14,607 bases of DNA from an uncultured bacterium (GTDB lineage: Bacteria; Actinomycetota; Coriobacteriia; Coriobacteriales; Coriobacteriaceae). The notes beneath the pieces are model-generated. The model was given only the letters and a program-made list of their open reading frames with translations. It did not search any database and was not told where the DNA came from. The DNA is taken from contig CAJMKK010000018.1 in NCBI GenBank assembly GCA_905214105.1, forward strand, positions 1-14,607, in the 5' to 3' direction. Below, one piece after another: positions 1 through 7,508 of this stretch. A program made the translations under genes and the position numbers. The first letter of the stretch is position 1; each line of letters begins with the position of its first letter.

Positions 1-3000
1 CCGCGCTCGGCGTCGCCGGTGACCTTCGAGCTGTAGCCCTCGACGGGGTCCTCGGACACGGTGTAGTGCGCGCCCGCGGGCAGGTTGGAGAAGACGCCCT
101 TCCAGTCGTTGGACTCGCTCAGGGTGATCGAATCGATGACGGTATCGCCGTTCTTGAGATTTACTTTGACCTTATTAGGATGGGGAATCCTGGGGTTCTC
201 CCAGACCTTTTTGATGGGAATGTCGATGTTCTCGGACTTGCCGATGATGACACCGCCGTTGGCGCCGATGCCGCCTCCCCGCTCGGCCGTATTGCCAGAG
301 ATCGTCAGCGACGTCTGACCGCGGCCGAGGTTATACACATCCTCGCTCATCACAGATTTAAGCGCGACGTTCGGCGTGGCGTCGGTAAAGGACAGGGGCT
401 CGCCGTTGCCACCGTCGGGAGAGAATCGCGGGATTTCGGTGTTTGTTTCCGCATAAGTGCCTTCGGGGTTAAACAGCCCACCGTCTCTGTACCAGCTGAC
501 CTTTCCGCCGCCCGGAGCGCGGTTGGCCAAGGTCAGTTTGTATTTGGCGTCTTTGAAGCCGGTGAAGACGAGGTCGTCTCCCGCCTCATCGGCCGAGTTC
601 CTAGCGATCAGGCCACCGTTCTGGACGTAGACCTTGGCATCTCCGGTCGGGCAGAACCACATGCCGCCGCCCTGCTTTTTCGCATGGTTATCAACAACGA
701 GAGCGTTTTCGATATGGAGCGTGCTATAGACGAGATACTCGTTGCCTTCGCTATATACGCCGCCACCCATATTCCGAGCAGTATTGTCCTTGATCTCGCC
801 CGCACTGAGCTTGACGTCATCTGAATAGGTATAGATGCCTCCGCCGGCGGAAGCGGAGTTACCCGATACGGAGCCACCTTTCATAGTGAAAGCGGTATGG
901 TCCCTACCACCCTGCTGCAGGCCGCGATCGACCACGCACACTCCGCCGCCTTTGCCATCAGAATACGCAATATTGTCCTCGATCTTGCCGCCCTTGAGGG
1001 TAAACTCGGCATTCCCTTCGACGTGCACTGCGCCGGAGGGAGTTCGATTCCCAAGCTTATAGCCTCTGTTGCGCACAAGCTGACCACCGGTCATCTCAAA
1101 GGAGGCTCTCTGGTTACGAGCCTCGCTGTACATGACCACCGCGCCGCCCTGATAGCCGGCGTTATCCTCGATACTGCCGTTACTCATCTCAAGGTGGGCA
1201 TCGCCCATCAGCATGATGCCGGTAGACGAAAGGTAATTACCATCGCCGTCTGCGGAGAAAGACACGTGATTCTTACGGATAACGCCGCCCTTCATGACAA
1301 CATGAGCGCCGTCTTTCGCGTGGACAGCGCCGCAATACGCGTCCTTAAGTTCGCACTGCTCGATAACGCCGCCCGTCATGGTAAGCGAAGCCTTGTCTCC
1401 CGACACGTCGATGACACCCGTATTGACGGTGTTCGCAGCGCCGTCGCACACAACGGCCTCGTCAGAGAGCACAACCGCTCCCCTGCTAGAAATAATGGCG
1501 CCCTTGTTGTAGCGACCACTCAGGGACACTTTCCCCGACAGCTCGAGGGATGCCCCCTCGGCAACATTGACCAGTACGGAGAAGCCGCTTTTCTTTGCCA
1601 AGATGGTATAGGGCTCATCCGACGTGATCTTAATCATCTTCCCGGCAGGAATCGTGAGCGTGGAGCCAAGCTTCACGTGCTTTTTCAGGGTGATGACGGT
1701 TTCCTTGTCATAGGGGGCCTCGTCGACCAGATCCTGAAGGGTCTTGGTGCTGTCATCGCTCACGGTACCGCCGACGCCGTCATCGATGGACTCGCGCGTG
1801 TAGACGATATCGACGCCAAAGAACGGGAGGTTCTCCGAGCCTTTGATGTCGTCCATGCTGTTTTCGATTGTGATCTTTTTAACCGTGCTGCCTTCAAACA
1901 TACCCGAGGGTATTTCGGTGAGGCCGCGCCCGATCGTCACATCCTTCACGCCACCTACGCCCGAGAAGGCCGCCGTGCCAACGGAAGTCACGGAATCCGG
2001 AATGGAAAGCTGCTCCGGCAACGTGCCGTAATAGAAGGCGTAGTTGCCAATTTTCTCGAGCGTCTCGGGGAACTGGACGGCAACATTGCTCCAGATAAAG
2101 GCCCAGTCGCCAATGCTCTTCAGGCTGTCGCAGAGCCCCGCGATCTTAACTGGCGTGTAGCAAAACGCATAGCCCGGAATGTTCTGAAGCGAGGACAGAT
2201 CCACGGACGCCTGCAGATTTTTGCACTCGTAAAAAGCCCCCCAGCCCATCTTTGTCACCTTGCTTAGATTGGGCACACTCACCAGGCTGGCACACCCCTG
2301 GAAAGCAGAGGATCCGATGCTCGTCAATGTGCCCGGGAAATCAATTCCGGTTAAACTCGAGCAATTCCGAAACGCCCCATCCCCGATGGGCTCGATTTCG
2401 CTCAGCGCGGTGACGGACGTGAGAGAGGTGCATCCGTCAAACATGTGCGAGGGGATCTTGGTAACCGAAGCGGGCAACGACACGCTTGTCAGAGACGTGC
2501 AGTCTTCGAACACGCCCGTTATGGTGTCGGAGAAGGCGACATCTTTTGGAAACTCGATGCTTGTGAGGGCCGTAGCCCCCTCGAAGGCGCCCGAGCCCGA
2601 AATCATTTTGAGGGTGGAGGGGAGATTGATCTCCGAAAGGCTGCTGCAGCCATTGACCATCATGTTGGCGCTAATCTCCTCGACGCCCTCATCAAAATAG
2701 AGCTTTTCGAGCGAGCCAGCGTTTTGCAGCGAGCAACCGAAGTTCTTGATGGAGCCAGGGATATGGAGCTCCTTGACCTTTACGAACTTCCGGAAATACC
2801 ATCCGCGCACGTTTTCGAGCGTGTCGGGAAGCGTCAGCTGCTCAACATTCTCGGCCACGATACCAGACGAGAAATAAAGTTTGGTGACTTTGTAGGTCTG
2901 GCCACCATGCTCGATGGAGCTGGGCACACTCACCACGGTCACACTGTCGTCGGCAACAATACATGTGATTTCCGCCGTGCCCTTATCCGTGGTCTCGCAC

Positions 3001-3183
3001 GAATAGGTCACGCCGTCCTGGGTGATCTCAAACTCCTCCGCAGTATACGCAGCCCGCGATTCCGTGGCCGCATATGCGACACCGGCCGTCGCGCCAACGG
3101 ATAAACATCCGAAGCCGAGAACCAGCGCAAGACAGAGAGCGACGACTCTCTGCCCCCCCCCCGCCGAAAACTTTCCTCTCCAA
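1..3183 (-). CDS. Large secreted surface protein, BspA-like LRR plus beta-helix plus Cna-B (partial, possibly phase-OFF)
   Basis: The frame is open from position 1 up to about 3245 with no stop, so the C-terminus lies outside the window. In order it encodes a signal peptide (hydrophobic core VVALCLALVLGFG, likely cleavage near AYAA, 3152-3060); about ten BspA-type leucine-rich repeats (roughly 2860-1830, units such as CTSLTSVSLPASVTKIP and IGDGAFRNCSSLTGI); a beta-helix region of polymorphic repeats (roughly 1560-560, units such as TMTGGVIEQ and SGNSASAGGGIY); and the start of a Cna-B-like domain (about 235-1: IKKVWENP, LSESNDWKGVFSNLP, YTVSEDPVEGY). This is the architecture of a wall-anchored adhesin; an LPXTG anchor would lie beyond the edge. 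The best start is TTG at 3183 (GGAG seven bases upstream), but it is one base out of frame with the signal peptide because of ten Gs at 3162-3153. The only in-frame alternative, TTG at 3221, has no ribosome binding site. Domain calls are confident; the expression state is not. Confidence 0.85.
3153..3162 (-). repeat. Homopolymer tract, ten G on the coding strand, inside the signal-peptide region
   Basis: Ten consecutive C on the plus strand (G on the coding strand) lie ten codons after... the TTG start region, between codons reading ERKVFG and the signal-peptide residues QRVVALCL. Nine or twelve Gs would join TTG(3183) in frame to the signal peptide; with ten, translation from TTG ends at TGA at 3030-3028 after about 51 residues. 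Such tracts at the start of surface genes are a standard contingency-locus arrangement, and they are also frequent sites of sequencing error. Confidence 0.8.
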
Positions 3184-3190
3184 TTCCCTT

Positions 3191-3197
3191 CTCCCCC
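3191..3197 (-). promoter_or_regulatory. Ribosome binding site deciding the surface-protein start
   Basis: The coding strand has a G-rich stretch containing GGAG at 3194-3191, seven bases before TTG at 3183-3181. No other candidate start in this region has a comparable site, so it favours TTG 3183 although that codon is currently out of frame with the signal peptide. Confidence 0.5.
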
Positions 3198-3312
3198 TCT
3201 GGTGTCGCCTTCTCTTCCCAAGAGCGATCTATTGATTAGGACAGTTTAAAGACAACATTATGCCCAAAGAGATCCATCATGGAGATAATCCACGTCTTCG
3301 CCCGAAATGATA

Positions 3313-3335
3313 ATTAATTGGCAGGATTAATTGGC
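3313..3335. repeat. Short direct repeat, ATTAATTGGC twice
   Basis: ATTAATTGGC occurs at 3313-3322 and again at 3326-3335, a 13-base period. It lies 130-150 bases upstream of the surface gene start. It could be a paired operator half-site or an AT-rich upstream promoter element; nothing in the sequence decides. Confidence 0.5.
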
Positions 3336-3533
3336 GAACAACTGAACGAAGAGCAATCTACTAATGGCACATCAATGGCGGCGTCAACACCTGAAGTGCA
3401 TAGCCTCCGATCCCTAGACAGCACCATCGAGCGCCACAAGGCGCAGGATTGAATTGTTCAGATTCACATGCCTTTACGGGTGTTTTTCTAGCCCCAAAAA
3501 GACTGATCTGGTGCTGTGCCACGGAAAGGGCCC

Positions 3534-3660
3534 ATCTACTACGTTTAGGCCGCGGGGTCAACCATAGCCGACTTTTTCGAAAATCGGCAAGCTTTCTACC
3601 TGCGGTTTTAATTTCACAAATTCCGGGATGGTCGAGGGTGTTCCGCTAAACGTAGTAGAT
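3534..3660. repeat. 127-bp element bounded by perfect 15-bp inverted repeats
   Basis: ATCTACTACGTTTAG at 3534-3548 is matched exactly by its reverse complement at 3646-3660. Inside, 3567-3588 forms a hairpin (GCCGA / TCGGC arms around TTTTCGAAAA). No transposase and no flanking target-site duplication is apparent. It resembles a small non-autonomous element or an intergenic palindromic unit; whether it is multicopy cannot be seen from one window. Confidence 0.6.
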
Positions 3661-3730
3661 TACCGCATTTCATGGCAGACGGTCCGACCCAAAGCACAAG
3701 GCGACCAGCCTCGGATGGCCATTCACGAAG

Positions 3731-3793
3731 TTGCGGTGGAATACGGACTGAATTGGCGCCTTAAAGGCAAAAACACTCCGTATTTCACCGCAA
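3731..3793. repeat. Long stem-loop with 17-bp arms (one mismatch)
   Basis: TTGCGGTGGAATACGGA (3731-3747) pairs with TCCGTATTTCACCGCAA (3777-3793) at 16 of 17 positions; the odd pair is a G-U wobble in plus-strand RNA. The loop contains a second palindrome, GCCTTAAAGGC. It begins 22 bases past the stop of the tadA fusion gene, so it may stabilise or end that transcript, but no U-tract follows the stem, so it is not a standard intrinsic terminator. Confidence 0.55.
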
Positions 3794-3814
3794 GTTATTG
3801 GGGAGGGATTGGTT

Positions 3815-5596
3815 TTAGAGGCGACCGAGGTCGTAGGCTCGCGCAACAGACTCGCCGGCACAGATGAGGTTGGTTGTGGCTTCTTGCGGATCGAGTGCCC
3901 GCTCCAGGTCCATGGGCTTGCGACAGATCGGCAGTACAAGGTCGATGCCCTGCTCGTACACCGCATCCAGGTTGTCGGCGCGACCGCCCACGACAGCGGC
4001 CACCGGCTTGCCATATCGCTTGGCACGGCGGGCCACGCCCACCGGCGCCTTACCGGCGGCGGACTGCTCGTCCATATTGCCCTCGCCCGTTATGACCAGG
4101 TCGACATCGCGCACATGTTCGTCAAACCCCACGAGATCGAGCACCGTCTCCACACCCGAGTGTAGCTCCGCACCGAGTGCCAGCAACGCCGCGCCCAAGC
4201 CACCGGCAGCGCCCGCGCCGGGCACGCCGAGCACCGAGCCAAATGTCCGTGCGCCCTCGGGTGTGCGCAACAACCCCTGGGCCCGAGCCTCGACAATTGC
4301 CGTATCGAGTAGACGACCGTAGCCGACCATCCAGCTGTCGCACCTGCTCAGCGCCTCGGCGTCACCCGTCGGCAAGCCTTTCTGCCCGCCAAACACCGCT
4401 AATGCGCCCCGACGCCCCACGAGCGGATTCTCGACATCCGAAAGCACAACGATACGAGCGCCATCCAAAGCCTGCAGCGCTGGCGCCAAATCAACGCTCG
4501 CCACCCGCTCAAGGCCGGCAAGACCGGGGGCGATATCGCAGCCCTGATCATCGACCACACGCGCGCCCAGCGCCTGCAGCATGCCGGCGCCGCCGTCGTT
4601 GGTGGCACTACCGCCCAAGCCAATATAGATAGTCTTTGCACCCGCGCGAACCGCACGAAGCATCAGTTCGCCCACGCCATAGGTTGTGGCCGCCAACGCT
4701 GCCGATTCCGTGCAAGGCGAATACCCAATACCCGCCGTCTCGGCCATCTCAATGACCGCGGACTCGCGCTCGGCATCTACCAGCATCCGGGCAGACACGG
4801 GTTCACCAAAGGGACCTGCCACCTCGCAGGTCGAGAGCTCGCCACCACGCGCGGCAACGGCGTCGAGCGTTCCCTCGCCACCATCTGCCAGCGGCAAAGC
4901 GTTCAGCTCGGCATCGGGCCAAACGCGGCGCACGCCCTCGGCAACCGCTGCCTCCGCCTGCGCGCTCGAAACGCTGCCCTTAAAGGAGTCAATTGCCAGC
5001 AGCACGCGGCGGGGCCGGCGGCACGCAGGACCAAAGTCAACCGCCGTGTCAGCATCCTCACCGGCACCTGCAAGCGCTGCGGCGTGAGCGGCATGCGCCT
5101 CAAGATCGGCCCCACAACCGCAATCAGTGCCGCCCGCTCCGCGCAGACCGCCAAAATAGCTACTCAGCAGCTCGCGGCATTCATCCGCCAGGACCCCAGC
5201 CGTCACGTTAAACCGATGATTCAGGCGCGAATCGGCATTCAGGTCATACAGCGAACCCAGCGCGCCCGCCTTGGCATCACTCGCGCCATACACGCAGCGC
5301 CCCACGCGCGCGTTAACCATAAGCCCCGCACACATGCAGCAGGGCTCGAGCGTCACGTAGACCGTGCAATCGGAAAGGCGCCAGCGACCGAGCGACCGAG
5401 CGGCAGCGCACAGGGCCGCAAACTCGGCATGAGCCGAAGGATCCTGATCGAGCTCGCGACGATTATGCGCCCGCGCGACAATCTCGCCCGCGCGCACCAC
5501 TACGGCTCCGATGGGCACCTCGCCCACCGCCGCGGCGGCGCGCGCCTCCGCCAGCGCCTCACGCATGAACTTCTCGTCGATTTCGGTGATCGTCAT
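3815..5596 (-). CDS. tadA: Fusion of TadA-type tRNA adenosine deaminase and glycerate kinase
   Basis: The 593-residue product joins two enzymes. Residues 1-150 are a TadA-type deaminase, which makes inosine at the wobble base of tRNA-Arg(ACG): the zinc/catalytic motif H56-A-E58 and the P85-C86-C-M-C89 motif are intact, in the spacing of E. coli TadA. Residues about 152-195 are an Ala/Cys-rich linker. Residues about 196-593 are a full-length type I glycerate kinase (GlxK/GarK family), which phosphorylates D-glycerate with ATP: LLAIDSFKGSVSSAQ at the start, LADGGEGTLDA, SDVENPLVGRRGA and VITGEGNMDEQSAAGKAPVG. The ATG at 5596 is chosen because AGGGAAGG precedes it; an upstream in-frame ATG at 5647 abuts the divergent tRNA gene and has no ribosome site. 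There is no frameshift at the join. Deaminase identity could also be a related cytidine/guanine deaminase, but the PCCMC context and length favour TadA. Confidence 0.92.
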   Translation of the reverse strand: MTITEIDEKFMREALAEARAAAAVGEVPIGAVVVRAGEIVARAHNRRELDQDPSAHAEFAALCAAARSLGRWRLSDCTVYVTLEPCCMCAGLMVNARVGRCVYGASDAKAGALGSLYDLNADSRLNHRFNVTAGVLADECRELLSSYFGGLRGAGGTDCGCGADLEAHAAHAAALAGAGEDADTAVDFGPACRRPRRVLLAIDSFKGSVSSAQAEAAVAEGVRRVWPDAELNALPLADGGEGTLDAVAARGGELSTCEVAGPFGEPVSARMLVDAERESAVIEMAETAGIGYSPCTESAALAATTYGVGELMLRAVRAGAKTIYIGLGGSATNDGGAGMLQALGARVVDDQGCDIAPGLAGLERVASVDLAPALQALDGARIVVLSDVENPLVGRRGALAVFGGQKGLPTGDAEALSRCDSWMVGYGRLLDTAIVEARAQGLLRTPEGARTFGSVLGVPGAGAAGGLGAALLALGAELHSGVETVLDLVGFDEHVRDVDLVITGEGNMDEQSAAGKAPVGVARRAKRYGKPVAAVVGGRADNLDAVYEQGIDLVLPICRKPMDLERALDPQEATTNLICAGESVARAYDLGRL

Positions 5597-5647
5597 CGTT
5601 CGCCTTCCCTGTTGCAAATTCAAAACGATGCTATCATTACGACTCAC

Positions 5648-5737
5648 GGAGAGATGGCAGAGCGGTTGAATGCGGCGGTCTTGAAAACCGTTGAGCGCGA
5701 GAGCGTTCCGGGGGTTCGAATCCCCCTCTCTCCGCCA
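5648..5737 (+). tRNA. tRNA-Ser(UGA)
   Basis: The acceptor stem GGAGAGA (5648-5654) pairs with TCTCTCC (5727-5733), followed by discriminator G and an encoded CCA (5735-5737). The anticodon loop CTTGAAA (5680-5686) carries TGA at 5682-5684, flanked by CGGT/ACCG. A long variable arm (around GAGCGCGAGAGCG) marks a class II tRNA, and the T arm GGGGGTTCGAATCCCCC is perfect. It reads UCA and probably other UCN serine codons. It is divergent from the tadA fusion, 51 bases away; TATCAT at 5632-5637 is a plausible -10. Confidence 0.97.
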
Positions 5738-5740
5738 CTT

Positions 5741-6337
5741 TTAGTGATGCACCGGCGTCATGGTTCGCTCGAACAGTGCATCGACCACGTCGGCTATCTC
5801 AGGTCGACGTTCAAGATCGTGGCCCGATTCCCACCATATCGTGAAAAGTCGAATAATACCGCCGGCGACAAACTCAGACGTCGTCTCGAGTGACACGGGG
5901 GCCAGGGCATCCTCGGCAAGCACGTTCATCACACGCTCGCGGATGGAGCGGGCAATGCGGTCGCAAATAACGTTGGTCAGCATTCCCGACATGCTGCTCG
6001 CCAAAATGTTGTCCATGAGCTGCTCATGGGCCAGAATCAGGTCCATGGCATCGTCCAAAATCGCGTGCCGAAGCGCGCGCACGTCCTCGGCAGACACTGT
6101 GCCGGCCTCATCGGGCTGTTTTTGCGGCAAGCCGGACATGAGCTCATCGATATAAAAGGCAAAGTAATCGTTCTTGTCGCGAAAGTGCTTGTAGAACGTC
6201 GTGCGGCGAATCATGGCGCGGTCGCACAGCATGGCAACCGTCAGGTCCTCAAAACGATGCTCCTCGAGAAGCTCGGTGAAGGCATCGAACAGGGCACGGT
6301 AGGTTTTCTTAATGCGAAGGTCCACTGGTATCGCCAT
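5741..6337 (-). CDS. TetR-family transcriptional regulator
   Basis: This 198-residue protein has a TetR-type N-terminal helix-turn-helix: a first helix (KKTYRALFDAFTELLEE), then FEDLTVAMLCDRAMIRRTTFYKHFRDKNDYF at about residues 28-58, with the diagnostic TTFYKHF recognition-helix/helix-4 motif. The rest is helical and would hold the ligand and dimer domain, whose ligand cannot be predicted. ATG at 6337 is used because homology to the family begins at once; GTG four codons later (6325) is about as good, since GAGG lies directly against the ATG and 12 bases from the GTG. A longer frame to 6598 runs over the lemA promoter and is not believable. The gene is divergent from lemA with a palindrome between them, the usual arrangement for a TetR protein controlling itself and its neighbour. 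It converges on the tRNA with only three bases between. Confidence 0.88.
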   Translation of the reverse strand: MAIPVDLRIKKTYRALFDAFTELLEEHRFEDLTVAMLCDRAMIRRTTFYKHFRDKNDYFAFYIDELMSGLPQKQPDEAGTVSAEDVRALRHAILDDAMDLILAHEQLMDNILASSMSGMLTNVICDRIARSIRERVMNVLAEDALAPVSLETTSEFVAGGIIRLFTIWWESGHDLERRPEIADVVDALFERTMTPVHH

Positions 6338-6445
6338 CCTCAGGGCAAAGACAACACTCGTCAATCTGTCGCATATCTTACACCTGTACCTCGCGCGTTT
6401 TACCCCGGTGCCGACCCCGCCGAAAACATAACGCTTACCGGAAAG

Positions 6446-6475
6446 TTCGGCACGACAAAACGTTGCGGGTATACT
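6446..6475 (+). promoter_or_regulatory. Probable lemA promoter
   Basis: TATACT at 6470-6475 is a good -10; TTCGGC at 6446-6451 is a weak -35 at 18 bases spacing. Transcription would start about 55 bases before the lemA ATG. The -10 lies inside the palindrome at 6468-6489. Confidence 0.5.
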
Positions 6476-6489
6476 AGTAGCGTTATACC
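6468..6489. promoter_or_regulatory. Candidate TetR-type operator
   Basis: GGTATA at 6468-6473 and TATACC at 6484-6489 form a 22-bp interrupted palindrome covering the lemA -10 and likely start site, in the divergent interval next to the TetR-type gene. Size and position suit a TetR dimer, but binding is inferred. Confidence 0.45.
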
Positions 6490-6536
6490 AACGGCAGCTG
6501 GCGCATGCCGCCGCGGCCATTCGAAACGGAGACATC

Positions 6537-7088
6537 ATGATTACCGTCATCATCGGCATCGTTGTTGTCATTGTGATTGTCTGCGCCATCGCCGGCATCT
6601 ACAACAACATGGTCACCAAGCGTAACCGCATCGATAACGCCTGGCAGAACATCGACACGCAGCTGCAGCGCCGCAACGACCTGATCCCCAACCTGGTCGA
6701 GACCGTCAAGGGCTACGCCAAGCACGAGCAGGAGACGCTCTCCGCCGTGATCAGCGCGCGTAACACCGCCGTCAAGGCCACTACGCCCGAGGCCAAGATG
6801 GAAGCCGACAACGTGCTGACCGGTGCGCTGCGCCAGCTCTTTGCCGTAGCCGAGGCCTATCCCGATCTTAAGGCAAACACCAACTTTACGCAGCTGCAGG
6901 CATCACTCGAGGATACCGAGAACAAGATTAGCTATGCACGCCAGAGCTACAACGATTGCGTGCTCAGCTACAACAACGCCATTCAGACGTTCCCGGCTGT
7001 CATCTTTGCCGGCATCTTCCAGTTTAAGGAGCGCCAGGGCTTCGAGGCCGCCGAAGCAGCCCGCCAGGCCCCGACCGTCAAGTTCTAG
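6537..7088 (+). CDS. lemA: LemA family membrane protein
   Basis: The 183-residue product has an N-terminal membrane anchor (residues 3-22, ITVIIGIVVVIVIVCAIAGI) followed by a long helical domain with LemA hallmarks: NRIDNAWQNIDTQLQRRNDLIPNLVETVKGYAKHEQETL (about 31-69), LRQLFAVAEAYPDLKAN (about 98-114), FTQLQASLEDTENKISYARQSYND and the ending FPAVIFAGIFQFKERQGFE. Length is normal for the family. LemA proteins are membrane-anchored coiled proteins of unclear function, often paired with a TPM/YgcG-type protein; no such partner is next door here. GGAG five bases before the ATG supports the start. The gene is a single-gene unit with its own promoter and terminator, possibly repressed by the divergent TetR-type regulator. 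Confidence 0.93.
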   Translation: MITVIIGIVVVIVIVCAIAGIYNNMVTKRNRIDNAWQNIDTQLQRRNDLIPNLVETVKGYAKHEQETLSAVISARNTAVKATTPEAKMEADNVLTGALRQLFAVAEAYPDLKANTNFTQLQASLEDTENKISYARQSYNDCVLSYNNAIQTFPAVIFAGIFQFKERQGFEAAEAARQAPTVKF

Positions 7089-7129
7089 TAGTTTGGCAGC
7101 GCATCCTAAATCGGCTATATGCATAAACA

Positions 7130-7170
7130 GCCCCGTCGAATGCATACTTCGACGGGGCGGTTTCCTTTTT
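7130..7170 (+). terminator. Intrinsic terminator of lemA
   Basis: GCCCCGTCGAA (7130-7140) and TTCGACGGGGC (7148-7158) form a perfect 11-bp stem with a 7-base loop, followed by a T-rich tail (7161-7170). It lies 41 bases after the lemA stop. Confidence 0.92.
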
Positions 7171-7189
7171 CGCGAAGGTCCCCCTCTAA

Positions 7190-7400
7190 GCGCCGTGCAT
7201 TTTTAGGAGTATTCAACATAACCAAGGGCTTCGGGCGCTACGATAAATGCCAAAGACCGCGAATATCCCTGCAAATCAAACGCTGTCAGCCCATAACCCC
7301 GCCCATCATTCGTAGAAAACAACGAGAAATCCCGATTTTTTGCCCGAGGTCGGTATGCAGGGGCCTTCGATTGCAGAATACTCGCAAAAATGCACGTCGC
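7190..7400. repeat. 211-bp element with 25-bp imperfect terminal inverted repeats
   Basis: The 25 bases at 7190-7214 (core GTGCATTTTTAGGAGTATTC) match the reverse complement of 7376-7400 (core GAATACTCGCAAAAATGCAC) at 22 of 25 positions. The interior has no recognised gene. A minus-strand frame spans it (stop at 7203, ATG at 7466, 87 codons) but has no ribosome site, and its ends are set by the repeats. The structure resembles a non-autonomous mobile element; no target duplication is evident. It starts just after the lemA terminator. Confidence 0.6.
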
Positions 7401-7508
7401 CACCACCCCCACATGGCGCGAACCAAAACAAATGCGCAGCCTAAAAGGCCGCGCGCTATCTTTCATTCAGATCTATATTGCCCGTAACGGCAGCGCCGAG
7501 GTAACGCA

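Larger units (their letters stand above)
3250..3814. other. Non-coding interval with palindromic elements
   Basis: This 565-base gap between the surface gene and the tadA fusion has no convincing gene. It holds a 10-bp direct repeat (3313-3335), a small hairpin GCGCC-ACAA-GGCGC near 3431-3444, a 127-bp element bounded by 15-bp inverted repeats (3534-3660) and a long stem-loop (3731-3793). Open frames here lack ribosome binding sites. A CATAAT box on the minus strand near 3258-3263 could be the -10 of the surface gene, but no good -35 pairs with it. Confidence 0.6.

Noticed and set aside
66..3104. Long plus-strand open frames across the first 3 kb
   Set aside because: They lie opposite the minus-strand surface protein, whose translation shows clear domains and repeats; the plus-strand products show no recognisable domain.
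3466..3490. Possible plus-strand terminator (ACATGCC...GGGTGTTTTTC)
   Set aside because: The stem is short and bulged and no plus-strand gene lies upstream.
3361..3561. 66-codon minus-strand frame in the 3250-3814 gap
   Set aside because: No ribosome binding site and no recognisable domain; it overlaps one arm of the 15-bp inverted repeat element.
5597..5647. N-terminal extension of the tadA fusion to the ATG at 5647
   Set aside because: It lacks a ribosome site, abuts the divergent tRNA gene, and the extra residues do not resemble TadA.
6338..6598. N-terminal extension of the TetR-type protein to 6598
   Set aside because: It would cover the lemA promoter, operator and first codons and encodes Met/Thr-rich sequence unlike the family.
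7203..7466. 87-codon minus-strand frame between lemA and ilvE
   Set aside because: It has no Shine-Dalgarno site and spans the 211-bp inverted-repeat element; kept only as an observation in that entry.
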